Source: Denitrobacterium detoxificans (lineage in GTDB: Bacteria; Actinomycetota; Coriobacteriia; Coriobacteriales; Eggerthellaceae). Taken from it: DNA of 64,000 nt. How positions within the stretch are numbered: the first letter of the stretch is position 1; each line of letters begins with the position of its first letter. The notes beneath the pieces are model-generated. The model ran no database searches, was not told the origin of the DNA, and saw only the letters and a program-made list of their open reading frames with translations. The translations under genes and the position numbers were made by a program. The stretch is taken from contig NZ_SUUH01000006.1 in assembly GCF_015062615.1 (NCBI RefSeq), positions 62,001 to 126,000 on the forward strand. The letters run 5' to 3'. Positions 34,709 through 44,262 of this stretch are shown piece by piece.

Positions 34709-35278
34709 ATGACCGCACGCCTAGATCCCAGATCGCTTAGAACGCGTGCGGCAATTCGCCGTGCGTTCGAAGACTTGATGGTCGAAAAGAATGCCGACCG
34801 CATCAAGGTAAAGGAGCTCACCGATAGGGCGGGCATCAACCGGAAGACCTTCTATCTGCATTACGAGACCATCGAGTCACTCTTTGACGAAGTGGTGACC
34901 GAGCTTATGGATGAGTTCTTCGAGCATTACGAAACGACCCCCGATAAGCCCAAGGATATCGACGGACATGCTCGTCGATTCTTCCTGTTTCTTGTCTCTC
35001 AGGGCGATCGTGCAGAGCGGCTGGTATGCCATGCGGGCAGCTACGATTTTGGTGGGCGCGTGTATGCCGAGCAGATGAATCGGTATCGACGGTTGGGCAA
35101 AGACCCGTTTGGTTGGTTGCCCGAGCCCGAGGAAGAGCTCGTGCTGAATTTCATCCGCACGACGGCACTCGACTTTTATCGGCAATGGGTGCGCGGCGGG
35201 CGTCTCGTGCCTCAAGAGCGCGCCGCTCAGTTGCTTGCTCATCTTACGTGCCAGGGCGTCGACGATCTTATGGAATAG
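34709..35278 (+). CDS. TetR-family regulator, divergent from the second molybdoenzyme operon
   Basis: The 189-residue protein has an N-terminal TetR helix-turn-helix (TRAAIRRAFEDLMVEKNADRIKVKELTDRAGINRKTFYLHYETIESLF) and a helical ligand domain. The ATG at 34709 follows GGGAGGG. A 35-bp palindrome lies between it and the divergent operon. It probably represses that operon until its substrate is present, and may repress itself. Confidence 0.88.
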   Translation: MTARLDPRSLRTRAAIRRAFEDLMVEKNADRIKVKELTDRAGINRKTFYLHYETIESLFDEVVTELMDEFFEHYETTPDKPKDIDGHARRFFLFLVSQGDRAERLVCHAGSYDFGGRVYAEQMNRYRRLGKDPFGWLPEPEEELVLNFIRTTALDFYRQWVRGGRLVPQERAAQLLAHLTCQGVDDLME

Positions 35279-35447
35279 CCTTCCTTGGTAACGTTGTGGA
35301 AGCATCTTCGCAGGTGCATGGCCAATTATGCGCGAACGGAGTATTGTTGCACGCAATGGCGCGTTTAGTCGTTTCGGGCGTATGGGTGGCAAGAGTGGCC
35401 AGCGTCGAAGAGCGGCAAGCGCCGTCCGGCCGTTTGAAGGGGTGCAC

Positions 35448-36050
35448 ATGAACGAAAACCTGCAGCGCGATGCCGCACGCGAAGACCAGCTCATCCTCGT
35501 CGATGCGCTCGATCGGCAGGTCGACATCGCAACGAAGGAGCGTGCGCACCGCGAAGGGCTTCTCCATCGTGCCTTTTCCGTCGTGCTGGTACGCCAGCCT
35601 GGGAACGATTCCGTGGATTGGGGTCGCCCCGCCGAGGTGGAACTCCTGCTTACCAAGCGTGCTGCCTGCAAGTACCATTCAGGCGGATTGTGGACGAACT
35701 CCTGTTGCTCGCATCCTCGTGCGGGGGAAACGCTTGAAGAGGCCTTGCCGCGCCGCGTTCGCGAAGAGCTAGGCGCGGGCATTGCGAACGTGCAGGAAAT
35801 CGATTCCTTCATGTATCGCGCGCCGTTTCCCGATGGGCTGTGCGAGTACGAATACGACCACGTGTTTCTTGCCGAATGCGTGGGTGGCCTTACCCCCGAC
35901 CCTACCGAGGTGGACGAAATGCGCTGGGTTGCATCGGGCGACCTGGCCGCCGAGCTTACCGATCATCCCGAGCGCTTCACGGCTTGGGCGTACACCGTAT
36001 TGGCCAAGGCCCTGGCGCATGTGGAGCGTACCCTTCAGCGTATGCCCTAG
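35448..36050 (+). CDS. idi: Isopentenyl-diphosphate delta-isomerase, type I (Nudix)
   Basis: The 200-residue protein matches Idi-1: EDQLILVDALDRQVDIATKERAHREGLLHRAFSVVLV, LLLTKRAACKYHSGGLWTNSCCSHPRAGETLEEALPRRVREELG (Nudix helix and active-site Cys in TNSCCSHP) and the catalytic Glu in CEYEYDHVF. It interconverts IPP and DMAPP for isoprenoid (menaquinone) synthesis. I start at the ATG at 35448, after AAGGGGTG. It converges on the CmpB-like gene with only 8 bases between stops. Confidence 0.95.
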   Translation: MNENLQRDAAREDQLILVDALDRQVDIATKERAHREGLLHRAFSVVLVRQPGNDSVDWGRPAEVELLLTKRAACKYHSGGLWTNSCCSHPRAGETLEEALPRRVREELGAGIANVQEIDSFMYRAPFPDGLCEYEYDHVFLAECVGGLTPDPTEVDEMRWVASGDLAAELTDHPERFTAWAYTVLAKALAHVERTLQRMP

Positions 36051-36058
36051 CTAAAGGG

Positions 36059-36850
36059 CTAGCTGTTCTTTTTCTCCCCACGCGTGCGGAGCTTGTTGCG
36101 CAACGCCTCGAGCTGCGACGTGGCGGCGTCGGCACCTTTCACGCGGAAGCCCTTCACGCGCGTAACGCTGGTGCGCGCAAGCACGCCCACCTGCTCGGCG
36201 ATTTCCCGGCGCGTAAGGCTGGTAAGGCGTTCGCGCTGTTCGGAGATGTTTTGGCCGGTCGCCACGGCCGATTCCACCCACTGGGTCATGCGCTCGTCGA
36301 CGGTCGTCTCGATGCGTTTTGCCGCCTGCGCGAATTGCGTGAGCGCGGAAATGGTGAGCGTTGCGTCGACGGAAAGAAGCGCAACGAATACCAGGGCCAT
36401 GATGTCCATGGCCATGCTTGGGATGTGGGCATTCACGCTCTGCGCGAACGGGAACAGCACGAAGTAGACGAGCAGGCCGCCAGCGCCGAACAGCAGCGAT
36501 GCGGGTAGGCAGATGCGCCCATTCAGGTTGAGCGGCATGTTCGAATAATCCCACCAATAGGCATCGAAGATGGCCTCAAGCGCCCAGTGCGTGCCGTATT
36601 CCAGGGGCATGCTCCCCAGGCACGTGATCAGGAAGACGTGCCACCACTCAAGCTGAATGCCAGCTTGGTTCAGCAGCGAGCACGTGAGGATGGCCGCCAT
36701 GGCGCCCGCGCCATAGATGGGGCAGATGGGGCCGTACAGGAAGCCGCGGTTTTGCCAGCTCTGCTCCTTGATGGTGCAGTAGATGGTTTCGTAAACCCAG
36801 CCCAGCAGGCTAAACGCCATGAACCAGACAACGCAGGCGCTTACCGACAC
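36059..36850 (-). CDS. Membrane protein of the CmpB-like putative ABC permease family
   Basis: The 263-residue protein has about five to six membrane segments with the conserved FLLGWVYETIYCTIKEQSWQNRGFLYGPICPIYG type of start and EYGTHWALEAIFDAYWWDYS. These match the ABC_trans_CmpB family, of unknown role. A basic, helical tail of about 90 residues follows. I prefer the GTG at 36850 because AAGGAGG lies 10 bases upstream; the ATG at 36898 is possible. Its start overlaps the end of the HD gene. Confidence 0.75.
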   Translation of the reverse strand: MSVSACVVWFMAFSLLGWVYETIYCTIKEQSWQNRGFLYGPICPIYGAGAMAAILTCSLLNQAGIQLEWWHVFLITCLGSMPLEYGTHWALEAIFDAYWWDYSNMPLNLNGRICLPASLLFGAGGLLVYFVLFPFAQSVNAHIPSMAMDIMALVFVALLSVDATLTISALTQFAQAAKRIETTVDERMTQWVESAVATGQNISEQRERLTSLTRREIAEQVGVLARTSVTRVKGFRVKGADAATSQLEALRNKLRTRGEKKNS

Positions 36851-37314
36851 AGGCTCTTCGCCTCCTTGCGCAAAAGCAGCGTTTCCAGAAGCGCGCAATA
36901 CTTATCGGCAATGCAGAGCACCAGGGCTTCGCGGGTGCGCGGCGGGCGCGTGATGCCGATGGGCCACATGTGCGATTCGATGGCGCTGGCCGTGCGCTCG
37001 TTAATGCCGAAGCGGGCCTGGGCGTTGCGGCTTGCGCAGAGCGGATGCCGATACGAATGGCGCCAGCCGCTGCCGTGCCAGTCGTACAGGTAGAAGTCGT
37101 GGAGCAGTGCCGCGGTGGCAAGCGTGCGCTCGTCGGCGTGAAACCCCAGGTGACGGTTGATCCAGAAGCTTGCGTCGGTGACGTTGCGGCAATGCGCGTA
37201 CGTCGATACGGCCCCGTGCTGCACGAAGTCGTTCATGCTCTGCACCTGCTCGTCGGCGTAGAGCGGTTCGAGCAAGGCGTCTAGCTCGCGTATTTCATCT
37301 GCGGAAAGCTTCAT
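36841..37314 (-). CDS. HD-domain phosphohydrolase-like protein
   Basis: The 157-residue protein shows the HD metal-binding order: YAHCRNV (first His), AALLHDFYLYDWHG (HD pair) and a later HPLCASRN and IADKYCALLE (final Asp), as in small HD hydrolases. It likely dephosphorylates a nucleotide or small phosphate ester; the substrate is unknown. It overlaps the CmpB-like gene by 10 bases, so the two are coupled. Confidence 0.83.
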   Translation of the reverse strand: MKLSADEIRELDALLEPLYADEQVQSMNDFVQHGAVSTYAHCRNVTDASFWINRHLGFHADERTLATAALLHDFYLYDWHGSGWRHSYRHPLCASRNAQARFGINERTASAIESHMWPIGITRPPRTREALVLCIADKYCALLETLLLRKEAKSLCR

Positions 37315-37379
37315 GGCGGCTAAGTATAGCGTTGCTTTGTGTAGGCCCTGCGGGGAATGGGCGTGGGGTGGGAGGCTCC

Positions 37380-38939
37380 CTAGTCGTCCTTGCTGCTGAA
37401 GGTCTTCGGGTTGAACGTTTCCACCAAGTCCACGAGCTGCTGCTTCTTATGCACGCCCAGCTTGCGGTACATGCGCTTCACGTGCGTGTTCACCGTGTTC
37501 TCGGAAACGAGCAGCTCTTCGGCTACGCGCTTGGCGGAATGGCCATGCACGAACATGTTCAGGATCTCGGCTTCGCGCTTCGAAAGCTCGTAATGCTCGG
37601 CCGCAAGGGCCACCTGCTTCGAAAGACGGTCCTGCACCTCGGCTTGCTTGCCTTCGCGATTGCCCGCAGAAGCGCGCTTGCGGGTTTCGGGCGTGGCCGA
37701 CGTGGATACGAATTCCACGTGGTCGGCGCGCGGTTCGCCCGAGGCGGTGGGGGCGGATGCGTTGTGCGCCAGGTACATGGCGAAGGCCAGCACGTACGCC
37801 ATGACGAAGGCACTGGCAATGGGCACGTCGGCGCCAGCGAATACCAGCTCCGAGGCGAATTGCCCGGTGATGAAACCGAAGTCGTGCATGGCGTAGATGA
37901 TGGCGCCCGTAAATCCGTATACGAAGGCTACGGTAACGCCGCGCACGCGCGCCGCCTTCTCACATTGCATCATCATGATGATGATCGCGCAGCCGTAGAT
38001 GGCGTAGGTAATGGCCGCGAAATATTGCAGGTACGCTTCGCCGAACAGGGGCATGAGCGCAATGAGCGCCATGAGGGCGGGGAAGATGATGCGGAAGAGC
38101 GTGACCGTGTTGATCTTCATGGGCCTGTTCGACCAGATTGCAAATAGGAGCAGGGACGATATGAGAACACCCACCATGGAGGCCATGTTCACCAGCTCGC
38201 CATTGGCGGGCGTGGACACGGCGATGGAGCGCATGACGCCGCTGGCGAAGCCCACCGATCCAATGCACACGGCGGCTTTCCAGTAGTCGCGGATGACCTG
38301 GCGATAGCTATTCTGCCTGGCGGCTTCGTTCTCGAAGCGCTCGAAGTGCTCGATTTCCTTCTCGTGGCCCTTACGTGCTTGCTTCATCGCCAGCGTGAAC
38401 AGCGGCATGAACACCAGGGGCACCAGGTATACCGTCATGGCGATGGGGATGAGATACAGCGCGAAGTACACCAGCGGTGCATACGCCATGCCACGCAGCA
38501 GTTCCACCGAGCTCTTGCGTTCCTTGTCGGCGGCGAAGATGACGTTCCATCGCACGAAGAAGCCTGCCGTGTTGAAGCCAATGAGCACGCCGCCCAGCAG
38601 CGTGAGCTCCAAGACATGGTCGTTGACGTATGTTGCGGCGATAAGCGCAATCCAGCCGAGCGCGTAGCCAATGGAGTTGTGCTCGAGGAAACGATGCACG
38701 GGCCGGATGGTGTTGAAGCGTGTACAGAGGGTGCAGAGCACGAAGTAGAGCATGAAGGCAATCGACTGCGTGAGGAAGAACGAAACGGTGATCTCGCGCG
38801 CCTGAAAGCTCATGGGCAGGAAGGGGAAGACGCCACCCCAAATGACCGTTGCGTTAACGGCAACGAAGAGCGCGTAGCCTAGGCTGACATAGGTGGGCTT
38901 GATGCCCTTGAGGGTGGTTTTGATGGCCGCTTTCGTCAT
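37380..38939 (-). CDS. Membrane-bound LuxR-family regulator, divergent from dmsABC
   Basis: The 519-residue protein has an N-terminal domain with about twelve membrane segments (roughly residues 15-400), a charged linker, and a C-terminal LuxR helix-turn-helix (ELSKREAEILNMFVHGHSAKRVAEELLVSENTVNTHVKRMYRKLGV). This architecture is typical of Eggerthellaceae and senses small molecules at the membrane. I start at the ATG at 38939 after AAGGGAGAG. It is divergent from dmsABC, and a GTCAC-N9-GTGAC dyad lies between, so it probably activates that operon. Confidence 0.9.
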   Translation of the reverse strand: MTKAAIKTTLKGIKPTYVSLGYALFVAVNATVIWGGVFPFLPMSFQAREITVSFFLTQSIAFMLYFVLCTLCTRFNTIRPVHRFLEHNSIGYALGWIALIAATYVNDHVLELTLLGGVLIGFNTAGFFVRWNVIFAADKERKSSVELLRGMAYAPLVYFALYLIPIAMTVYLVPLVFMPLFTLAMKQARKGHEKEIEHFERFENEAARQNSYRQVIRDYWKAAVCIGSVGFASGVMRSIAVSTPANGELVNMASMVGVLISSLLLFAIWSNRPMKINTVTLFRIIFPALMALIALMPLFGEAYLQYFAAITYAIYGCAIIIMMMQCEKAARVRGVTVAFVYGFTGAIIYAMHDFGFITGQFASELVFAGADVPIASAFVMAYVLAFAMYLAHNASAPTASGEPRADHVEFVSTSATPETRKRASAGNREGKQAEVQDRLSKQVALAAEHYELSKREAEILNMFVHGHSAKRVAEELLVSENTVNTHVKRMYRKLGVHKKQQLVDLVETFNPKTFSSKDD

Positions 38940-39012
38940 GCTCTCCCTTTTGATTCTTCCGTTGTGCCCATTCTTATCCGAAACGGCTTGCAATACAACG
39001 CCATACGCTTAA

Positions 39013-39058
39013 GTCACGTATTTTTGGTGACACATTGAACTGCGCGAATGCCTATAGT
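39013..39058 (+). promoter_or_regulatory. Candidate activator site and -10 box of the dms operon
   Basis: The dyad GTCAC (39013-39017) and GTGAC (39027-39031), 9 bases apart, lies directly before a -10-like TATAGT (39053-39058) that has no good -35. This is what an activator-dependent promoter for the LuxR regulator would look like. Confidence 0.5.
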
Positions 39059-39138
39059 GGGCAACGAAATCGTCTGTTGCGCAACAGAGAGACGAGAAGC
39101 AACTCAAGCTGAAAGCAGACAGTTAGAGGAGGAAATTG

Positions 39139-41550
39139 ATGAACGACGTCACTATGAATCGCCGGTCGTTCGTGAAGACTGCGGGTGCGCTTGGCGCGCT
39201 TGCAGCAGCCGGCGGGGCAATTAGTGCGGAAGGCTCCCTCTTTGGAGAGTCGTCTATCGCTCATGCAGACACAGAAGAGCAGACGGTATGGCAGCATTGC
39301 GGCGTTAACTGCGGTGGCGCGTGCGCGTTGCAGTGCCATGTGAAAGATGGCGCCATCGAATACGTGGAATCCGACAACACCGGTTCCAGCGACATGAATT
39401 CCGTTCAGGTGCGTGCATGCCTGCGCGGTCGTTCCATTCGCCGTTGGCTCCAGTCGCCCGACCGCCTGAACTACCCCATGAAGCGCGTGGCGGGCACCAA
39501 GCGCGGCGAGGGCAAGTACGAGCGCATCTCCTGGGATGAGGCTCTGGACACTATCGCCAGCGAGATGAAGCGTATCCGCAGCACGTATGGCGACACCGCC
39601 ATGTACATCCACTACGCATCGGGCGTGTCCTCAGGCATCATCGCCGGCACCCCGGTCAACCGCCTCTTCAACCTTACCGGCGGTTACCTGAAGACCTACG
39701 GCTCCTACAGCTCCGCGCAGATCTCTGCCGCAGGCACCTACACCTACGGCGGCGGCAGCTATGGCAGCTCGTTCCTGACGCTGCAGGACAACGAGCTCGT
39801 GGTCATGTTCGGCAACAGCCCCGCCGATACCCGCATGGGTGGCGGCGGCCACACGTGGGACTTCGCTCGCATGCGCGAGGCGAAGAACCTGCGCGTCATC
39901 TGCATCGACCCCCGCATGAGCGACACGGTGTGCGGCCAGGGCGGCGAGTGGATCCCCATCGTTCCCGGCACCGACGGCGCGCTGTGCGCTGCGCTTGCTT
40001 ACCAGTGGATCACCAACGACCAGGTGGACACCGAGTTCCTGCATAAGTACTGCGTGGGCTACGACGAGGAGACCCTGCCCGAGGACGCAAAGGGCAAGAA
40101 CGCGTCCTACAAGGATTACATCCTGGGCAATGGCTCCGACAAGACGGCGAAGACCCCTGCCTGGGCTTCCGCCATCACGAAGATTCCCGAGCAGCGTATC
40201 ATCGAGCTGGCCGATGAAATGGCCAAGGCCGATCCCGTGTACATCTGCCAGGGTTATGGCGTCGAGCGTCATTCCAATGGCGAAAACGCCGCTCGCTGCA
40301 TCATGGTGCTGCCCCAGCTGCTGGGCCAGATTGGCAAGCCCGGCACGAACGACGGCCGTCGCGAAGGCTGCAACAGCATTCAGGCCATCGCAACGTTCCC
40401 CGCGGGCAAGAATCCCGTTCCCGATACCATCTCGTTCTACACGTGGCCCGATGCCATCGACCACGGCGAGCAGATGACCGCCACCAACGCGGGCGTCCAG
40501 GGCGTCGAGAAGCTTTCGAACTCCATTAAGTTCCTGTTCAACTATGGCGGCAATGCGCTCACCAACCAGCATTCCGACATCAATGCCACGCACGAACTGC
40601 TGCAGGACGAAAGCAAGTGCGAGTTCATCGTCACGTCGGAAGTGTTCATGACCGACTCCGCGAAGTACTCCGACATCATCATCCCCGACCTGGCCGTGCA
40701 GGAGCAGCTGGACATCTCGAAGGGCGGCTATGCCGACAACGACGAGGTCCTGTTCTTCTGCGACCCCGTGTACGAGCCCGTGGGCGAGCGTCGTGGCATC
40801 TACGAGGTGTGCACCGACCTGGCCGAGCGCCTGGGCGTGAAGGAGCAGTTCACCGAGGGCAAGACGCGCGAGGAATGGCTGCGCTCCCTGTACGAGCAGG
40901 CTCGCGAAAAGGACAGCACGCTCCCCACGTGGGAAGAGGGCTTCAAGATGGGCGTGTACAAGCGCGACACGAAGCCGAAGCTGTCGCTCGAGAAGTTCGT
41001 TGCCGACCCCGAGGCGAACCCCCTGCCCACCGAGTCCGGCAAGATTCAGATCTACTCCGAGAAGCTGGCCAAGTTCGCCCAGACCTGGGAGCTGAACGAC
41101 GGCGACAAGATCACGGCTCTGCCTGAGTTCGACCCCGCGTTCGATAGCTACCTGGACGTAAGCGACGAGTACCCGCTGCTGCTGATGGGCTTCCACTACA
41201 AGGCGCACGTGCATTCCTCCTACAGCAACAACAGCGTTCTGCAGACCGCTGCCCTTCACCAGCTGTGGATCAACCCCGAAGATGCCCAGACGCGTGGCAT
41301 CTCCACGGGCGACATGGTGAGCGTGAAGACCGAGCGTGGCGAAGTTCGCATCATGGCGAAGGTCACCAACCGCATCATCCCCGGCACGGTCGTCATGCCC
41401 CAGGGCATGTGGCACGATGCCGACATGGATGGCGACCGCATCGACAAGGGCGGCTGCATCAATACGCTTACCCGCTACCGTCCCACGGCCCTTGCGAAGG
41501 CTAACCCCCAGCATTCCAACGTGGCGCAGGTCGAGAAAGTGAGTGAGTAA
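39139..41550 (+). CDS. dmsA: DMSO reductase-type molybdoenzyme, catalytic subunit
   Basis: The 803-residue protein has a Tat motif NRRSFVKTA, the [4Fe-4S] motif C54-x3-C58-x3-C62-x31-C94, and the DmsA-type loop YGSYSSAQ (residues 187-194) whose Ser is the molybdenum ligand of true DMSO reductases. TYTYGGGSYG and ADTRMGGGGHTWDF also match DmsA. It reduces DMSO or related S- and N-oxides outside the membrane. The ATG at 39139 follows GAGGAGG at ideal spacing; the TTG one codon earlier is less likely. dmsB and two DmsC-like genes follow. Confidence 0.93.
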   Translation: MNDVTMNRRSFVKTAGALGALAAAGGAISAEGSLFGESSIAHADTEEQTVWQHCGVNCGGACALQCHVKDGAIEYVESDNTGSSDMNSVQVRACLRGRSIRRWLQSPDRLNYPMKRVAGTKRGEGKYERISWDEALDTIASEMKRIRSTYGDTAMYIHYASGVSSGIIAGTPVNRLFNLTGGYLKTYGSYSSAQISAAGTYTYGGGSYGSSFLTLQDNELVVMFGNSPADTRMGGGGHTWDFARMREAKNLRVICIDPRMSDTVCGQGGEWIPIVPGTDGALCAALAYQWITNDQVDTEFLHKYCVGYDEETLPEDAKGKNASYKDYILGNGSDKTAKTPAWASAITKIPEQRIIELADEMAKADPVYICQGYGVERHSNGENAARCIMVLPQLLGQIGKPGTNDGRREGCNSIQAIATFPAGKNPVPDTISFYTWPDAIDHGEQMTATNAGVQGVEKLSNSIKFLFNYGGNALTNQHSDINATHELLQDESKCEFIVTSEVFMTDSAKYSDIIIPDLAVQEQLDISKGGYADNDEVLFFCDPVYEPVGERRGIYEVCTDLAERLGVKEQFTEGKTREEWLRSLYEQAREKDSTLPTWEEGFKMGVYKRDTKPKLSLEKFVADPEANPLPTESGKIQIYSEKLAKFAQTWELNDGDKITALPEFDPAFDSYLDVSDEYPLLLMGFHYKAHVHSSYSNNSVLQTAALHQLWINPEDAQTRGISTGDMVSVKTERGEVRIMAKVTNRIIPGTVVMPQGMWHDADMDGDRIDKGGCINTLTRYRPTALAKANPQHSNVAQVEKVSE

Positions 41551-41552
41551 CG

Positions 41553-42191
41553 ATGACCCAGTACGGCTTTCATTTCAATGCCAAGCGCTGCACGGGTTGC
41601 AAGACCTGCCAGCTCGCTTGCAAGGACTACAAGAACCTGGCGGACGACGTTTCCTTCCGCAAGGTGTACGAATACGGCGGAGGCGCTTGCGCGACTAACG
41701 CCGATGGCACGGTAAGCCCCACCACGTTCACCTACTACGTGTCGGTTTCCTGCCAGCACTGCGACAACCCCGCCTGCACGAAGGTGTGCCCCACGGGCGC
41801 TATGCACAAGGATGCCGAGACCGGCCTGGTCTCCGTTGACGAGAGCAAGTGCATTGGTTGCGGTTACTGCCATATGGCCTGCCCCTACAACGCTCCCAAG
41901 GTGGATCGTTCCGTGGGTCATTCGGTGAAGTGCGACGGCTGCAAGGACCGCGTGGCCGAGGGCAAGAACCCCATCTGCGTCGAGGCCTGCCCGCTGCGCG
42001 CTCTGGAGTTCGGCTCCGTCAGCGAGATTTCCTCCAATGGCGACCGCGCCGACATCGCGCCGCTGCCCCGCAAGTCCATCACGGACCCCAACCTGTACAT
42101 CGTCGAACCGAATCATGCGCAGCCTTCGGACGCCAACAATGGCCTGCGCAGCGCCGACGGCATGGTTCAGAACTACCTGGAGGTGCTCTAA
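41553..42191 (+). CDS. dmsB: DMSO reductase Fe-S subunit
   Basis: The 212-residue protein starts TQYGFHFNAKRCTGCKTCQLACKDYKNL, the classical DmsB opening. It carries four Cys groups (CTGCKTCQLAC, CQHCDNPACTKVC, CIGCGYCHMAC, CDGCKDRV...C) for four [4Fe-4S] clusters. Length and spacing are normal. The start is two bases after the dmsA stop. Confidence 0.95.
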   Translation: MTQYGFHFNAKRCTGCKTCQLACKDYKNLADDVSFRKVYEYGGGACATNADGTVSPTTFTYYVSVSCQHCDNPACTKVCPTGAMHKDAETGLVSVDESKCIGCGYCHMACPYNAPKVDRSVGHSVKCDGCKDRVAEGKNPICVEACPLRALEFGSVSEISSNGDRADIAPLPRKSITDPNLYIVEPNHAQPSDANNGLRSADGMVQNYLEVL

Positions 42192-43046
42192 ATGCAAACG
42201 GCTATCTCTGAACTGCCTCTGGCGCTGTTCACCACGTTCGTGCTGATTGGCGCGGGTGCCTTCGCGTTCCAGTCTCTGGTTGCGCTGGTTTCCGCCCCCG
42301 AGCAGGGTAAGGACGCCAAGGGCTTCTCGGCTGCCACGATTGCGCCGCTGGCTCTGGTGATCGTTGGCTTCATCTGCGCCTTCGCGCATCTTGCCAACCC
42401 GCTGAACGCCCCGTTCGCCCTTATGGGCGTTGGCTCTTCGCCCATGTCCAACGAGATCGCCATGGGCAGCCTGTTCACCGTGGTCGCCCTGGTCTTCGTG
42501 ATCCTGGACGCCATGGGCAAGCTGCAGGGCGCCGCTCGTAAGGTGTTCAACGTGGCGCTTCTCGTGCTGGGCGTGCTGTTCGCCCTGTTCACGGGTCTTG
42601 CCTACTACGTGGAAACCATCATTTCCTGGGGTATGGCCTACACGGTGCTCGAGACGGTCGGCTTGTCGCTGTTCGCCGGTGGCGTGCTGGGCGCGTTCCT
42701 CGTGAAGTACCAGAGCGACGAAGCCCTTTCCGCTGGTTCCGCTCGCGCCATTGCGTTCGTGTTCGTGATTGGCGGTGCCGTCGTTGCCCTCGCCGCGCTC
42801 ATGCTGCATGCATCTGCGGTATCTGGCTTCGAGACCGTGCTCTTCTCGGGCGCTGCGATCGTGTCCGCTGCCACGCCGGCGTTTGCATGTGCTGTGGTGT
42901 GTGGCGTCGTCGCCGTGGTGTGCGCTTGCGTGGGAATCGCGAAGGATGCAAAATGGGCTCTCCCGGCAGCGTGCGTCTTCGCGCTCGTAGCTGTGTTCTT
43001 CGCCCGCCTCGCGTTCTACGCGATTCAGCTCTCCGTGGCGCTGTAA
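42192..43046 (+). CDS. dmsC: DMSO reductase membrane anchor, first copy
   Basis: The 284-residue protein has eight membrane segments in the DmsC pattern, beginning ELPLALFTTFVLIGAGAFAFQSL and including FAHLANPLNAPFALMGVGSSPMSNEIAMG, close to the quinol-site segment of DmsC. It starts immediately after the dmsB stop. It anchors DmsAB and oxidises menaquinol. Confidence 0.9.
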   Translation: MQTAISELPLALFTTFVLIGAGAFAFQSLVALVSAPEQGKDAKGFSAATIAPLALVIVGFICAFAHLANPLNAPFALMGVGSSPMSNEIAMGSLFTVVALVFVILDAMGKLQGAARKVFNVALLVLGVLFALFTGLAYYVETIISWGMAYTVLETVGLSLFAGGVLGAFLVKYQSDEALSAGSARAIAFVFVIGGAVVALAALMLHASAVSGFETVLFSGAAIVSAATPAFACAVVCGVVAVVCACVGIAKDAKWALPAACVFALVAVFFARLAFYAIQLSVAL

Positions 43047-43087
43047 GGGCGTATTGTACGTAACAACGCCGTAAGGGGGTGGATGCC

Positions 43088-43990
43088 GTGAACGACTTCG
43101 TATCGCTTGGCGCGCAATTTGCGTGGAACGAGGTATCGCTTGCGCTGTTCACGGCCCTGTCCCCCTCGGGCGTTTTCGCCGCCATCATCGTCGTTTGCTG
43201 GGCGATGAGCGGGGCGCTTTCGGAAAAGCAAAAGCGGAATATCGAGCGCAAGCTCTTTATTCCGCTTGTCGTTTCCATGGTGGGGCTCATTGCCTCGGCT
43301 TCCCATCTGGGCACGCCCAGCAACGCGCTCTATGCGCTGGCGGGCGTGGGCCGCAGCCCCCTTTCCAACGAGGTCGTTTCCGGCGTGGTCTTCCTGGGTC
43401 TGCTTGGCCCGTTCTGGTACTTCACGTTCAACGATGCTCCACGCGAGCGTCTGAAGCGCATATGGCGCATTCTTATCGTGATCACGGGCTTCGTCTTCGT
43501 TCTTTTCATTTCCCTGGCCTACTCGGTCGATTCCATCCCTTCCTGGAATCTGCCCCTGGTGCCCGTTGCCATTTGGCTGAATGCCTTGGTAGGTGGTCCG
43601 TTGCTCGCGCTGCTCACCATTGGCGTTGCGGGCGGCATCCGCCCCGAGCTGAAGTGCCGCGCAACGCTGCTGCCTATGGTTTCCGCCGTTGCCACCGTGT
43701 GCAACGTGGGCGTGTATGCCCTGTACGGTGCGCAATTACAGGATGTTGGCAACTTCACCATCATGGCGTCCGACCTGGTGCCCTTCTTTTGGCAGGCGGT
43801 GTGCCTGTTCGCCTTGCTTGCGGCCATGGGCGTCTTTCTTTCCTGGGCGTATCTGTTGCGTCTGCAGGGCAAGGCGTCGCCGCGCGCCGTCGTTTTGCCC
43901 GTTGCGGGTTGCGTGCTTTCGCTGTCCGGCATCTTTTTCATGCGCTTCGTCTTCTACATGCTGCATCTTACGTACGGTCTTGGGCTGTAG
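43088..43990 (+). CDS. Second DmsC-like membrane anchor
   Basis: The 300-residue protein has the same eight-helix DmsC plan (SASHLGTPSNALYALAGVGRSPLSNEVVSG echoes FAHLANPLNAPFALMGVGSSPMSNE of the first copy), but the rest has diverged. I start at the GTG at 43088, 9 bases after AAGGGGG. It lies 41 bases after dmsC in the same direction. Either it is an alternative anchor for the same DmsAB, or it serves another molybdoenzyme in trans. Confidence 0.85.
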   Translation: MNDFVSLGAQFAWNEVSLALFTALSPSGVFAAIIVVCWAMSGALSEKQKRNIERKLFIPLVVSMVGLIASASHLGTPSNALYALAGVGRSPLSNEVVSGVVFLGLLGPFWYFTFNDAPRERLKRIWRILIVITGFVFVLFISLAYSVDSIPSWNLPLVPVAIWLNALVGGPLLALLTIGVAGGIRPELKCRATLLPMVSAVATVCNVGVYALYGAQLQDVGNFTIMASDLVPFFWQAVCLFALLAAMGVFLSWAYLLRLQGKASPRAVVLPVAGCVLSLSGIFFMRFVFYMLHLTYGLGL

Positions 43991-44024
43991 TACTGCCGCT
44001 TGGCAAAAACGCGCCACATTTTGT

Positions 44025-44179
44025 AAAAAATTCTTCGCTGTACAGGTCGCAAAGGCGCACGTGCGCGCGTGAAGCCGCGTTATGCCTGCATAGGATTACG
44101 TTCGCTTGAGCCATAAGGGCGCGCACGCGTGTTTCGCGTCTCGTTGGTGCTCATTTACCTGTACGGCGACGAATTTTTT
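44025..44179. repeat. 155-bp element bounded by 23-bp imperfect inverted repeats
   Basis: The ends at 44025-44047 and 44157-44179 are reverse complements at 21 of 23 positions (AAAAAATTC, TCGC and GTACAGGT are shared). No ORF of note lies inside. It sits in the 272-base gap after the second dmsC gene. The size and long terminal inverted repeats resemble a MITE, though a folded transcript end is possible. Confidence 0.5.
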
Positions 44180-44262
44180 CGTTTTGAGGCACGATTCTTG
44201 CCAGCGAGCCCCGTATTCTCCTTCGCGTATATACTACGGGGCGAGAAACGAAAGGAGCTTCC

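Noticed and set aside
39631..41514. A 627-codon open frame antisense to dmsA, and similar long antisense frames at 62150-63601 and 32320-33351
   Set aside because: All oppose strongly conserved genes and have no recognisable domain.
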